NCBI RefSeq assembly: GCF_900215575.1
Contig: NZ_OBEJ01000001.1
Location: forward strand, 248,001-312,000
Length of the DNA: 64,000 nucleotides
Direction of reading: 5' to 3'
Source: Natronoarchaeum philippinense
Lineage (GTDB): Archaea; Halobacteriota; Halobacteria; Halobacteriales; Natronoarchaeaceae
The stretch's first letter is position 1. Each line of letters opens with the position of its first letter. Below the pieces are notes generated by a model, which worked only from the letters and a program-made list of their open reading frames with translations, did not search any database and had not been told where the DNA came from. The position numbers and the translations under genes were made by a program. Positions 1-8,997 of the stretch are shown in pieces.

Positions 1-242
1 CGGGCGGCCGTCGACGCGGCGACGACGGCGTCGGCCTCGCGCGCGACCTCGACTTCGGCGTCGAGCGACGGCCCGGCGCCCGCGATGGCGACCGTCGCGC
101 CGTCGATATCGGCCAGCAGGTCCAGATCGAACGGTCCGGAAAGCTCCGCGAGCACGTCTCTGGCCTGCTCGTCGGCGCCGCTGTCGAACCCGAACGCCTG
201 CAGAATCGACTCGTAGATCGGACACCAGTCGCTCTCGTTCAC
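1..242 (-). CDS. MptE-like 6-hydroxymethylpterin diphosphokinase (DUF115), N-terminal part only
   Basis: The reading frame is open from a GTG at 242 down to the window edge, so only the first 80 residues are visible. The translation begins VNESDWCPIYESILQAFGFD and contains an AIAGAGPSLD motif, the phosphate-binding start of the archaeal MptE-like (DUF115) family. That family makes 6-hydroxymethyl-7,8-dihydropterin diphosphate for folate or methanopterin synthesis. The neighbour transcribed in the same direction is dihydropteroate synthase, the next enzyme of the pathway, which supports the call. The ATG at 250 leads to a stop after three codons, so GTG at 242 is the most likely start. The rest of the gene is outside the window. 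Confidence 0.7.
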   Translation of the reverse strand, partial: MNESDWCPIYESILQAFGFDSGADEQARDVLAELSGPFDLDLLADIDGATVAIAGAGPSLDAEVEVAREADAVVAASTAA

Positions 243-404
243 TGTCTCATAAAGACGGAGGCTGTCGAACGATCGCGTCGCTCGACGCTCAGCCGTCTGC
301 ACAAGCCGCTGATGTGGGCCGGAATGGCACCTCCAAGTACCCCTACCCGAGGTCCCTTCCGGCTTCCATCCGTTCGTTTTCGTGCCTCTGGCATAAGCTT
401 TCTC

Positions 405-1625
405 TTACTGTAGTAGTGTTTCGAGGAGAGATGAGAGATCGTTTTCAGCTGTTTCAGACTCTCTTAGCGATTTGTTGCCCGATTCATCGCCGACCGACGC
501 CGCCACGCGAGCGAGCGCGGCGGGCGATCCCGAGAGCAGTGTCGCCCGCTCGCCCGGCACCGCCAGCGCGCCGGCCTCGCTCGCCGCGTCGACGAGCCGA
601 TCCCGTCCGGTGGGATCGAGCCCCTCTACCTCGAACGTACGGGCGGCGACGCCGTCGGAAAGCTCCGCTTCGCCGCCGATTCGGTCGAGATGGCGCCGTG
701 CTTCGTCCGCCGTCCGAACGTCGAGCTCTGCGACCGTCACGTCGCCGGCCGACGCCGACGCCAGTTCGGGAGCGAACCGGTCGCCGATCAGCGCGGCGTC
801 TCGGGTCTCGCGCACGTCGTGGGTTCGGATCACGTGGGCGCCGCGCTCGACGGCCATCGCCGTCGCCGCGAGGCTGACCGGCAGGCGCTCGTCGGTGTCT
901 CGTCCTGCGACCTCGCCGAGGAAGTTCTTCCGGTTGATCGAGACGAGCATCGGCTGGCCGAACCCGCGGAACTCCCGGAGGCGCTCGAACGTCTCGCGGT
1001 CGTGGTCGAGCGTCTTGTGCTCGCTCCAGCCGCCGAAGGCCGGGTCGACGATCGTCTTGTCCGTCAGGCCGTTCTGCCCGAGCGCCTCGTAGAGCCGGTC
1101 GACGTAGTCGGCGCGCTCGGCCCACTCGGAGGACTTGCGCTCGGCCCAATCGACATCCGAGATCGCGCCCGGCCGCGAGAGGTCCGGCGGGCTCGCCATC
1201 TTGGCGACGGCGACATCGTACTCCCGACATATCTCGGGCATCGCCGGGTCGGCGAACCCGCAGATGTCGTTTACCATGTCGAAGCCGGCGTCTAACGCGG
1301 CTTCGGCGACCTCTGCGTACCGCGTTTCGATCGAGAAGACGGCGTCGCCGCTGACGCTCTCGATCGTCTCGACGGCGACGTGGAGCCTGTCGAGTTCCTC
1401 CTCGGCGCTGAGCACGTCGTAGCGCTTGTTCGCGGATTCGAGCCCCACGTCGACGATGTCGGCGCCCTCGTCGATCAGTTCCTCGTCGACGTAGGCTGCG
1501 GCCTCGCCGGGGTCGTCGTAGACGCTCGGGTCGTACGGCGACTCCTCGCTGACGTTTAACACGCCCATGATCCGCGGCGGGTGATCGTCCCCGATGCCCA
1601 GTCCGGCGGCGTCGACGGTTTGCAT
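405..1625 (-). CDS. folP: Dihydropteroate synthase
   Basis: The protein condenses a pterin diphosphate with p-aminobenzoate in folate synthesis. About 280 residues form the TIM-barrel pterin-binding domain. It shows IMGVLNVSEESPYDP in place of the usual NxTPDSF motif, GADIVDVGLES, DMVNDICGF, a SINRKNFLG loop and RGAHVIRTHDVRET near the end of the barrel. A further ~110 residues form a C-terminal extension that I do not recognise. The start was placed at the ATG at 1625 because conservation begins just after it. An upstream in-frame ATG at 1736 would add 37 unconvincing residues. The MptE-like gene lies downstream on the same strand, consistent with a pterin gene pair. Confidence 0.85.
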   Translation of the reverse strand: MQTVDAAGLGIGDDHPPRIMGVLNVSEESPYDPSVYDDPGEAAAYVDEELIDEGADIVDVGLESANKRYDVLSAEEELDRLHVAVETIESVSGDAVFSIETRYAEVAEAALDAGFDMVNDICGFADPAMPEICREYDVAVAKMASPPDLSRPGAISDVDWAERKSSEWAERADYVDRLYEALGQNGLTDKTIVDPAFGGWSEHKTLDHDRETFERLREFRGFGQPMLVSINRKNFLGEVAGRDTDERLPVSLAATAMAVERGAHVIRTHDVRETRDAALIGDRFAPELASASAGDVTVAELDVRTADEARRHLDRIGGEAELSDGVAARTFEVEGLDPTGRDRLVDAASEAGALAVPGERATLLSGSPAALARVAASVGDESGNKSLRESETAENDLSSLLETLLQ

Positions 1626-1906
1626 ACTCTCAGTCTGGGCCCCGACGCCCATAGTCGGTCCGATACGGGAACTCGACGGGGTCGACTGCCAGCCAAGCAA
1701 TCGCTCGATTACATCTGGAGTAGCCGGCCTGATCACCGAACAACGATCGAAGCAACTGGGTAGCAGTTTCGATCACGTATCCGACCGTTCCCGCTTGTGT
1801 CGGCCGTTACGCCGCGTTTACTTATTCCCCGGGGCGGTGCAGAGCAGCGTATGATCGAACGCACTGCTCCCGACCGACGGCGCCGCGGCGTCACGCCGGC
1901 GCGCCG

Positions 1907-2974
1907 ATGAGCGTACTGCGAACCGCCGGGTACTCGATCCGGCGCTTTCGCCCCGCGGACCGCGAGTCGGCGCCGAAACTGTTCGAGCGCCTGTCCGGTG
2001 GCGACGCCGCGCGCTTCGAGTGGAAGTTCGAGCAGAATCCGACCGTCGATCACGTGCCGGTGTACGTCGCCGAGCGCCGTGATCAGATCGTCGGCGCGGC
2101 GTCGCTGTGGCCGCTGCGTCTGCGCCTCGGCGACGTGACCCGACTCGCGCTCCAGCCCTGCGACGCCGTCGTCCGTCGAGACTATCGCGGGCGGGGGCTG
2201 GAAGACCTGCTGTTCGCCGAAGCAATCGAGGACTACCGCGGCGACGGGGCAGTCTGTATCGACTTTCGGCCGACCCCGATCGACGACGCCGACGACTGGA
2301 CCGCGATCGACCAGCTCTCGACGTACTACCGGATTCACGATCCCGGCCGGCTGTTCGGCGTCGGCGGCCCGCTCGCGGCCGCCGGCCGCCTCGCCGTGCG
2401 GAGCTATCACGCCGCGTGCGATCGGATCGCGCCCTCGACCGCGCCGCTCTCGGTCGACCGCTACGAGACCATCCCGCCCGAGACGTTTGCGTCCCTCTAC
2501 CGGCGCAGCGTCCCCGCGGCCATCCACGCGCTCCGCGACGAGGCGTTCTACCGCTGGCGCTACCGCAACCCCGACTGGGAGTACGAGGCGTATCTCGCGC
2601 GCCGGGACGGCGAGCCGGTCGCGGGCGCCGTCGTGGCGTCCCGGCGGACCGGCAACAGCTCGGTCGTCCGAATCGTCGACCGGGTGCCGCTCGTGCTCGC
2701 CGACGGCGACGCCGAGGCGGCGCTGCTCGATGCCGTCGTCACGGCGCACGCGGACGCCGGCGCCGTCGCGGTCCATCAGGACACGTTCACCCACCGAACG
2801 CTCTCGCGCTTTGGTTTCCAGCGCGACGACGCCGTCCCGCTGGCCAGCGCGGGCCGGGCGACGACCGTCGCGGTTCGGTCGTCTCGACCGAGCGACGCGA
2901 CCTCGATCGGGGACTACGATCTGACCGACGCCGACGACTGGCTGGTCGGGTTCGCCGAGCGCCATCCCTACTGA
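1907..2974 (+). CDS. GNAT family N-acetyltransferase (355 aa)
   Basis: Two GNAT-like halves are visible. The first carries an acetyl-CoA pyrophosphate-binding motif, RDYRGRGLE, at about residues 91-99, preceded by the FEWKFEQNP segment (37-45) common in this large acetyltransferase subgroup. The second half (about 190-340) resembles a degenerate GNAT fold and includes FYRWRYRNPD and a final TLSRFGFQRDD strand-helix. The acceptor substrate cannot be predicted. The gene stands alone between folP on the opposite strand and the next forward gene. A long open frame on the opposite strand across it is a GC-rich shadow. Confidence 0.75.
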   Translation: MSVLRTAGYSIRRFRPADRESAPKLFERLSGGDAARFEWKFEQNPTVDHVPVYVAERRDQIVGAASLWPLRLRLGDVTRLALQPCDAVVRRDYRGRGLEDLLFAEAIEDYRGDGAVCIDFRPTPIDDADDWTAIDQLSTYYRIHDPGRLFGVGGPLAAAGRLAVRSYHAACDRIAPSTAPLSVDRYETIPPETFASLYRRSVPAAIHALRDEAFYRWRYRNPDWEYEAYLARRDGEPVAGAVVASRRTGNSSVVRIVDRVPLVLADGDAEAALLDAVVTAHADAGAVAVHQDTFTHRTLSRFGFQRDDAVPLASAGRATTVAVRSSRPSDATSIGDYDLTDADDWLVGFAERHPY

Positions 2975-3064
2975 GCGATCCCGGCCGGCCAGCGACACAG
3001 GCAGTCTCCACCTTGTCGACCCGCAGACGCGCTCTTTTTACTCGTGGGGCGGATAGACGGCGAC

Positions 3065-3598
3065 ATGGGAAAGATCAGCATCGGGCTCCGCGGCTGGCGG
3101 TTCGACGAGGAGGAAGTCTTCACCGAGGAGGGCGAACTCCGCCCGCTCGAAGAGCTATCCGAGGACACCAGAAAGCGGTTAGTCCGACTGCAGGACATCG
3201 CGGACTCGATCTGTGACGGCTGCTGGCTGATCCACGGCGACGAGAACCCCGGCGAGTGCAACCCCGCTGAAGCGGTCTACGGCGAACCAGTTTCGGAGGT
3301 CATCCTCTGTGCGGAACACGAGCAGGACCTGATCTACTGGTTCCGTGAGGAGGGCGGGGACCGCTATATCGGCGACGAGGAGTTCCGCGACGCCTTCCAC
3401 GAGTGGTTCCTCGACGGCGGCCGCGCACCGGAGGACTACGAGGGCATCGAGCACGTCGAAACCGATCCGGACGACCTGCCCGAACCGCCCGAGATCGACG
3501 ACGAAGCGCGCAAGGAACGCTGGGAGACGACCGACCGCAAGGAGATGCGCGACGAGGAACTCGACCTCTCCCAAGAGTACCCCGGCGGCGATGACTGA
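3065..3598 (+). CDS. Conserved acidic haloarchaeal protein of unknown function
   Basis: The protein is 177 residues starting MGKISIGLRGWRFDEEEVF and is very acidic. It has a small set of possible metal ligands: CDGCW near residue 52, then ECN, then LCAEHEQD. I do not recognise a named fold. It overlaps the following RNA methyltransferase gene by 8 bases (the second gene's ATG lies in ATGACTGA), so the two are almost certainly co-transcribed and translationally coupled. A role linked to RNA modification is a guess from that coupling. The start was set at the ATG at 3065 rather than an upstream codon at 3044, because the family-like sequence begins there. Confidence 0.7.
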   Translation: MGKISIGLRGWRFDEEEVFTEEGELRPLEELSEDTRKRLVRLQDIADSICDGCWLIHGDENPGECNPAEAVYGEPVSEVILCAEHEQDLIYWFREEGGDRYIGDEEFRDAFHEWFLDGGRAPEDYEGIEHVETDPDDLPEPPEIDDEARKERWETTDRKEMRDEELDLSQEYPGGDD

Positions 3599-4421
3599 CG
3601 GGACAGCCGACGGCGGAACGGCGTCGGAGCGAACCCCGCCAGCGGTCGCCGTCGTCGATGCCCAGACGCCGGGCAACGTCGGCACCATCGCGCGAGCGAT
3701 GAAGAACTTCGGCTTCGAGGACCTGAAACTGGTCGATCCGCCGGAACTGGACCGGGACAGCGAGGCCTACGGCTTCGCCGGACAGGCCCGCGAGGACATC
3801 CTGCCGAACGCAGACACCGTCTCGCTGGAACACCTCGCCGAGAACTACCACACCGTCGCGCTGACCGCGACGACCAACGAGGACGCCCGAAAGCACGTCC
3901 GATTCCCGTTCTCGACGCCGGCCGAACTGTCCGATCGGCTCGCCACCGTCGACGCCCCGACCTGTCTGGTGTTCGGCCGGGAGGACGTGGGGCTGACCAA
4001 CGACGAGCTTGCGATGCTCGACGAGATCTGTTCGATCCCCGCCAGCGACGAGTACCCCGTCCTCAATCTCGGGCAGGCCGCGACGATCACGCTGTACGAG
4101 CTTCGGAACCTCGCACTCGAAGAGACACAGCTTCCCGATGTGGAGACCGAACGCGCCGACGAGCCGGTCGTCGAGCGCCTTCACGACCAGTTCGGCGACC
4201 TCCTCGGTGCGATCGACCACCCCGAGGAAAAGCGGCCCAAGACACGGCGGCTGTTCCGCCGACTCGTCGGGCGAGCACATCCCACCGACCGCGAGGCGCG
4301 CACGCTGCTCGGCATCTTCCGACGCGCGAGCGCGCATCTTGATTTCTACGCCGACGACGCCGACGCGACCGATGCTGCTGACGACGACGCGGACGCCGCG
4401 GCGTCGGACGCCGAGGACTAA
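3591..4421 (+). CDS. SpoU/TrmJ-type SPOUT RNA 2'-O-methyltransferase
   Basis: This 276-residue protein has the three SPOUT motifs of the TrmH/TrmJ family: NVGTIARAM at residues 29-37, FGREDVGL at 128-135 and LNLGQA at 158-163. Together they form the knotted S-adenosylmethionine site. Family members methylate ribose 2'-OH, commonly in tRNA (TrmJ acts at position 32), but the target cannot be read from sequence. A helical C-terminal part (about 200-250) and a low-complexity Asp/Ala tail follow. The ATG overlaps the stop of the upstream gene. The stop meets the convergent transporter gene in a 4-base overlap. Confidence 0.85.
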   Translation: MTDGTADGGTASERTPPAVAVVDAQTPGNVGTIARAMKNFGFEDLKLVDPPELDRDSEAYGFAGQAREDILPNADTVSLEHLAENYHTVALTATTNEDARKHVRFPFSTPAELSDRLATVDAPTCLVFGREDVGLTNDELAMLDEICSIPASDEYPVLNLGQAATITLYELRNLALEETQLPDVETERADEPVVERLHDQFGDLLGAIDHPEEKRPKTRRLFRRLVGRAHPTDREARTLLGIFRRASAHLDFYADDADATDAADDDADAAASDAED

Positions 4422-5446
4422 TCGTCACAGGGCTGGACGCGTTCGTCGCCGGCCGACTGACCGCCGTCAGTTCGGGCTGCGGTGTGGCTGCTGTCGCCGA
4501 ACGTCCCACCGTCGCCTGAGGTGAGTACCGACCCGGCCAGCGCGCGGATCGACTCTCGTTTGATGAGGCCGAAGCCGGCTGCGATCGTCAGGAGCCCGAG
4601 CACCGTCGTCGCGTCGACGACGGAGCCGAGCAACAGCCAACTGACGCCGATCGCAACGACGGGCTCGGCGTAGCCGACGAGGTTGACCTGTATCGCGCCG
4701 CTCCGGTCGAGCAGCTCGAAGTACAGCAGGAAGGCGACGACGCCCGAGACGATCGTCAGGTAGCCGTACGACAGGACGGCTGTCGCCGTCAGTTCGATCG
4801 CAGCCACGGACTCGCCGCTGACGAGCGCCCACCCCAACAGGACGCCGGCGCCGATAAGCATCGACCACGCCTGCAGGGTCTCGATCGGTAGCCCGGCGTC
4901 GATCGGACGGACGAGCACGCTCCCGAGCGCGAAGGCGGCCGCAGACGCGAACACCAGCCCGACGCCGACGGTCACCTCCGAAGTCAGCGCCGATTGCGAG
5001 GGCTGGACGACCAGCCCGACGCCGACCAGTCCGAGCACGAAGCCGACGATGCTGACGGCGCTCAGGCGCTCGCTCGGAAGGATCGTCCCCGCGAAGGCGA
5101 CGGTGAGGATCGGTGACGTGCTGACGACGGTCGCCGCGACGGCACCCGAGACGTACTGCTCGCCGAGGTACAGCAGGCCGTGGTAGAGCGCGATGACGAA
5201 GACGCCCGCGACCAGCACTGCCAGCCACTCGTCCCGGCCGGTCGGTCGGAACCGATCGGTGACGACCGCGGCGTAGCCGAGCACGATCGCGCCCGCAAGC
5301 GCGTATCGCAACCCCGCGAACAGCAGCGGTGGAACGTGTTCTAACCCGATCTCGATAGCCACGAACGAGCCGCCCCAAGAGAGAGCGAGCAACGAAAACA
5401 GCACTGCATTGCGGAATGCAGTAGGCACAGATTCGAACGTTCTCAT
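4418..5446 (-). CDS. EamA/DMT-superfamily transporter
   Basis: The 342-residue protein has ten predicted membrane helices as two EamA repeats. The first repeat opens with LLALSWGGSFVAIEIGL and the second with AAAFALGSVLVRPI. A soluble tail of about 35 residues follows. The drug/metabolite transporter superfamily exports or imports small metabolites, and the substrate is not predictable. It is divergent from an Lrp/AsnC regulator 180 bases away, which suggests regulation by that protein, perhaps with an amino-acid-like ligand. That regulatory link is inferred from position only. Confidence 0.85.
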   Translation of the reverse strand: MRTFESVPTAFRNAVLFSLLALSWGGSFVAIEIGLEHVPPLLFAGLRYALAGAIVLGYAAVVTDRFRPTGRDEWLAVLVAGVFVIALYHGLLYLGEQYVSGAVAATVVSTSPILTVAFAGTILPSERLSAVSIVGFVLGLVGVGLVVQPSQSALTSEVTVGVGLVFASAAAFALGSVLVRPIDAGLPIETLQAWSMLIGAGVLLGWALVSGESVAAIELTATAVLSYGYLTIVSGVVAFLLYFELLDRSGAIQVNLVGYAEPVVAIGVSWLLLGSVVDATTVLGLLTIAAGFGLIKRESIRALAGSVLTSGDGGTFGDSSHTAARTDGGQSAGDERVQPCDD

Positions 5447-5626
5447 ACTGCGTTCGAAATCACTGGCAGAACTTATAGTCTACTACAAACTCGCGGCATA
5501 TTGGGAATGAAACTCCACTCGTGTGGATTGTATCCGATTTCGGCCTTATATTATACCGATCAGTTGTAGCTATCTCCAATTATATAGGACGAAGAACATT
5601 AGTGGCGGTAGCACGAACGACCGTTC
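5447..5626. promoter_or_regulatory. Divergent promoter region between transporter and Lrp regulator
   Basis: This AT-rich gap holds promoters for both flanking genes. For the rightward Lrp gene, a TATA-like CTTATATTATACC lies near 5540-5552. For the leftward transporter, an element near 5473-5480 (CTTATAGT) is plausible. An imperfect inverted pair, CTACAAACT near 5483 and AGTTGTAG near 5561, could be an Lrp operator. No experimental evidence is available. Confidence 0.4.
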
Positions 5627-6106
5627 ATGGACGAACGCGACGTGCGACTCTTGAAAGCGATCGCCGAGCTCGGAACGGGAAGCCCTGAGCGGCTCCACGA
5701 GGAGACCGGCATCCCCGTCTCGACGATCCACTACCGGCTCTCGAACCTCCGGGAAGAGGGTGTCATCGAGAACGACCGCTACGAGATCGACCTCGACGAA
5801 CTCGGGCTCGGCGTCACGGTGCTGATCGAGGTCCACGCCGACTACGATGGACCCTACGAGAGCTTCGCGGACCGCCTCGTCGACGTCGAGGGCGTGACCA
5901 ACGTCTACTTCACGATGGGTGAGACGGACTTCATCGTCGTCGCACGACTGAGCAGCAGCCAGACGGTCGAGCGACTGATCGCCGATTTCGAGCAGATAGA
6001 GGGCGTCGACCGGACGGATTCGACGTTCGTCATCTCGGCGATCGAGGAACGAGACGCCCTGCAGAGTTACAGTCTCGACACGCTGCTCGACGAACTGGTC
6101 GAGTGA
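5627..6106 (+). CDS. Lrp/AsnC family transcriptional regulator
   Basis: The 159-residue protein starts MDERDVRLLKAIAELGTGSP and has an N-terminal helix-turn-helix (about residues 4-45, with the recognition helix around VSTIHYRLSNLREEGVI). A RAM-type ligand-binding and oligomerisation domain follows (about 60-145, including VTNVYFTMGETDFIVVARL). These regulators form dimers or octamers and respond to amino acids or related metabolites. It is divergent from the EamA transporter, its most likely target, and probably also controls itself. Confidence 0.9.
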   Translation: MDERDVRLLKAIAELGTGSPERLHEETGIPVSTIHYRLSNLREEGVIENDRYEIDLDELGLGVTVLIEVHADYDGPYESFADRLVDVEGVTNVYFTMGETDFIVVARLSSSQTVERLIADFEQIEGVDRTDSTFVISAIEERDALQSYSLDTLLDELVE

Positions 6107-6148
6107 TGTGATCACCCGTTCAGATCTCGTCGCGCGACAGTCCGAGAA

Positions 6149-6403
6149 CTAGTCGTCGCGGGACTGGATGCGGTCGTCGTCGACCCACTCCCAGCCTACG
6201 CCAGCGGTCTCGCGACGATCGGTTGTCTCACGGCCGAACTCGGCCCCGTCTGCGGCGTCGCCGTCGTCTACCGAATCCGGTTCGCCGTTCGATGCCGATT
6301 CCGCGTCCAGTTCGTCGCGCAGTATCTCTGCGGCGGTCAGATGTCGGCCGCGGCGTCGATCCCCCAGAATCTCACGTGGCGTGAGATGTCGTTTGCTCCC
6401 CAT
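6149..6403 (-). CDS. Small haloarchaeal hypothetical protein (84 aa)
   Basis: The protein starts MGSKRHLTPREILGDRRRGR and repeats the phrase: LTPREIL near residue 7 and LTAAEIL near residue 22. An acidic, disordered tail ends in GWEWVDDDRIQSRDD. The repeated short helix motif suggests two copies of a binding segment, but no function is known to me. The ATG at 6403 was chosen over 6523 because the upstream part runs through AT-rich promoter-like sequence. Confidence 0.6.
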   Translation of the reverse strand: MGSKRHLTPREILGDRRRGRHLTAAEILRDELDAESASNGEPDSVDDGDAADGAEFGRETTDRRETAGVGWEWVDDDRIQSRDD

Positions 6404-6562
6404 GACGAGCGAAGCCTCGCGCCAGACTGCCCTTAGTATACGCTCGCTAGAGGAAGTAATCAAGTAGTTGTCGACTACGTTTCGGATAGTTCGGTTCGGT
6501 ATACGACACCTAAACTGACACACGGGCGCCGACGCTGGCGGCGCCGTCTGTGACGCCGACGC

Positions 6563-8431
6563 TCAGGCGCGCTTTTGGATCTCCTCGCGGAGCAGTTCGC
6601 TCACGAGGTCGCCGTCGGCCTTCCCGCGCAGCGCGCCCATGCACTCGCCCATCAGCCCGGAGAAGGCGCCCATGCCTTCCTCGGCGACTTGGTCGTCGTT
6701 GCGTTCGACGACTTCGACGACGGCTTCTCGGACCTCGCTCTCGTCGACGCCGCCAAGATCCTCCGCTTCGACCGCTTCCTCGGCGGTGAGATCGGGAGTT
6801 TCGGCCAGCGCCGTCAGCAGATCCTCCATGCCCTCGTTGGGGACCTCGCCGTCGTCGACGAGGACGATCGCACCGCGCAGGTGCGCGTCGGTGAGGTTCT
6901 CGACGGGCACGTCGTCGCGCCGGAGCGCGGTCAGCGTCGATTCGAGCGTCTGGGCGGCCAGCGTCGCGTCGATTCCCTGTCCGACGAGATCCTCGAACAG
7001 CACCATCCGACGGCCGTAGGCGACCTGCTCGGCGAGGCCGGCGCCGAGGTCGTACTCCTCTTGATAGCGCTCGACCTTCTCGGTCAGGAGCTCGGGCTCC
7101 TCGACGGCCTCGATGTCGGGGTCGACCGGCGGCACGTCCGTCTCGGGGTACATCCGCGCGGCGCCGGGCAGCGGCCGGAGGTACTCGGAGGTGCCGTCCT
7201 CGTTGGCGCCGCGGGTCTCCTCGGGGACGCCCTCTAACGCCGTCTCGGCGCGCTCGGCGGCGGCCTCGATCGCGTTCTCCGCGACCTCGGCGTCGGCAGC
7301 GACGATGGCGACCGCATCTTCGTCGCCCGCGCCGACGGCGTCGCGCAGCGCCGCGACTTCCTCCTCGGTGACGCCGTAGGCCGGTAGCTCGTCGGTGTGG
7401 AAGATGCCGCCGGCGCCGTGTCGCTTGGCGTGATCGGAGAACTCGGTGCCCAGCCGGCGGTCGGGCTGGATCTCGGTGCCGACGAGGCCGTCGAAGCCGT
7501 ACAGCGGGACGGCGGTGACCTTACCTCCTGAATCGAGCGCGCCCCGGATGACGCCGCTGTCGGTGTCGGCGAACACGTCGGTCACGTCCTGTACGTCGCC
7601 GACGCTCGCATCGCGGGCCTCCAATTCATCTTTGATCTCCAGCAGCTCGACCTGCCGCTGGGCCTCGTTGCGGACGATGTCGTCGATGTCGTCCAGACTT
7701 TGGACGCCCTTCAGCTCGACGCGGGCGCCCTCGGCGATCGAGATATTCACGTCCTGCCGAATCGTGCCGAGGCCGCGCTTTACCTGCCCGGTCGAGCGCA
7801 ACAGCATGCCGATGCGCTCGGCGGCGTCGCGGGCCTGCTGGGGCGTCCGGATGTCGGGCTTGGTGCCGATCTCGACCAGCGGGATGCCGAGCCGGTCGAG
7901 GCTGAAGCGCACGCCGTCGTCGGTTTCTTCGACGCGCTGGGCGCTTTCCTCTTCGAGCATCAGGTCCTCGATGCCGACCGGCCCCTCTTCCGTACTGATC
8001 TCGCCGTCGGCGGCGAGCTTGGTGGTACGCTGGAACCCCGACGTGTTCGACCCGTCGACGACGATCTTGCGCATCACGTGGGCCTGATCGATCGGCGTCA
8101 TATCGAGCAGTTGGGCGATCTCTAAGGAGACTTCCAGTGCCTCCTCGTCGAGCCGATGGGGCGGCTCGTCGTCCTCCTCGACGAGGCAGGTCGTGTCGTA
8201 CGCGAGGTACTCGAACTCGCGGTCGACCTGACTCTCCTCTAAGGCGGCGTCGTCGATCTCGCCCAGCTCGGATTTCGTGGGGTGGAGGTAGCGCGTGAAT
8301 CGGCGCTCGGCCTCTTCGGGCTCGCGCAACTCGGTCGGACAGCCACAGAACAGCTTGGCCTCGGTGTCGAGCTGCTGGTGGATCTCCAGCCCGGCCACGA
8401 GTCCCAGCTCCTCGTAGTCGTAGTCAGTCAT
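6563..8431 (-). CDS. gatE: Glu-tRNA(Gln) amidotransferase subunit E
   Basis: GatE is the archaeal tRNA-binding subunit that works with GatD to convert Glu-tRNA(Gln) to Gln-tRNA(Gln). It is 622 residues, the normal family length. The GatB/E cradle signature GLEIHQQLDTEAKLFCGC lies at residues 14-31. Further conserved segments include RKIVVDGSNTSGFQRT and RTPQQARDAAERIGMLLRSTG. A GAD-like insert (about 270-400) is followed by the helical, YqeY-like tail (about 470-620). It stands alone here, and gatD is not in the window. Confidence 0.95.
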   Translation of the reverse strand: MTDYDYEELGLVAGLEIHQQLDTEAKLFCGCPTELREPEEAERRFTRYLHPTKSELGEIDDAALEESQVDREFEYLAYDTTCLVEEDDEPPHRLDEEALEVSLEIAQLLDMTPIDQAHVMRKIVVDGSNTSGFQRTTKLAADGEISTEEGPVGIEDLMLEEESAQRVEETDDGVRFSLDRLGIPLVEIGTKPDIRTPQQARDAAERIGMLLRSTGQVKRGLGTIRQDVNISIAEGARVELKGVQSLDDIDDIVRNEAQRQVELLEIKDELEARDASVGDVQDVTDVFADTDSGVIRGALDSGGKVTAVPLYGFDGLVGTEIQPDRRLGTEFSDHAKRHGAGGIFHTDELPAYGVTEEEVAALRDAVGAGDEDAVAIVAADAEVAENAIEAAAERAETALEGVPEETRGANEDGTSEYLRPLPGAARMYPETDVPPVDPDIEAVEEPELLTEKVERYQEEYDLGAGLAEQVAYGRRMVLFEDLVGQGIDATLAAQTLESTLTALRRDDVPVENLTDAHLRGAIVLVDDGEVPNEGMEDLLTALAETPDLTAEEAVEAEDLGGVDESEVREAVVEVVERNDDQVAEEGMGAFSGLMGECMGALRGKADGDLVSELLREEIQKRA

Positions 8432-8541
8432 TGTCGCACTCTCTGGCGGCGAGCGATAAAAAACCGTCCAAAGCGCCGGCGCGCTCGCGGTGCACCTGTC
8501 GGTGTCGCCGGTCGGAACGCCCGTCCCGGTCGACCGCTCTG

Positions 8542-8778
8542 CTACTGCTGCTCGGCGAGACGTGCGTCAGCTACCCGATAGAGGTCCTCTTTGATCCCCT
8601 CGCCGTCGCAGTCGTCGTTCGGGCAGCGATAGTGCCAGCCGTCCCGCGTCGCGGCGGCCTCGCTGAATCGCTCGCCGCACTCGCCACAGAGCAGTTCGTC
8701 CTCGCCGCAGGTGTCCCGGTGGAGCTCGAGTTCGAGCTCGGTCGAGAAGCTCCGATTACAGAGACGACAGGTGTGCAT
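8542..8778 (-). CDS. Small C2H2/zinc-ribbon haloarchaeal protein (78 aa)
   Basis: The protein begins MHTCRLCNRSF and holds a C2H2-like finger (CRLC, then ELHRDTC), followed by a second CxxC pair (LCGEC) and a third (CPNDDC). Such tiny zinc-finger proteins are abundant in haloarchaea and are usually regulators or nucleic-acid binders. The target is unknown. The start at 8778 was preferred to 8805 because a TATA-like/AT stretch and family similarity place translation at MHTC. It lies between gatE and fumC on the same strand but far enough from each to have its own promoter. Confidence 0.7.
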   Translation of the reverse strand: MHTCRLCNRSFSTELELELHRDTCGEDELLCGECGERFSEAAATRDGWHYRCPNDDCDGEGIKEDLYRVADARLAEQQ

Positions 8779-8997
8779 ATATGAGTCTTCGCGCTCCCGG
8801 GTCAAAACTACACTGGATCGTTTTTCGGGGTGAGACGGGGTAACGCATCCGAATTCGCGGAGCGGATTCGATCGACGGCGACGGCGGGCCGACGAAAGAA
8901 CAGGCTACCGGCGACGTTCGATCTCCGGTCCGTTTCCCGCAGAACTGCCGGCGACCGCTCGACGCGGGGTGGTTGGCGTCGACGCCGTGCTCGCTGC

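Noticed and set aside
1733-2998. 421-codon frame antisense to the acetyltransferase gene
   Set aside because: It is a GC-rich shadow of the gene on the other strand, with Arg/Val/Gly-rich low-complexity translation and no recognisable motif.
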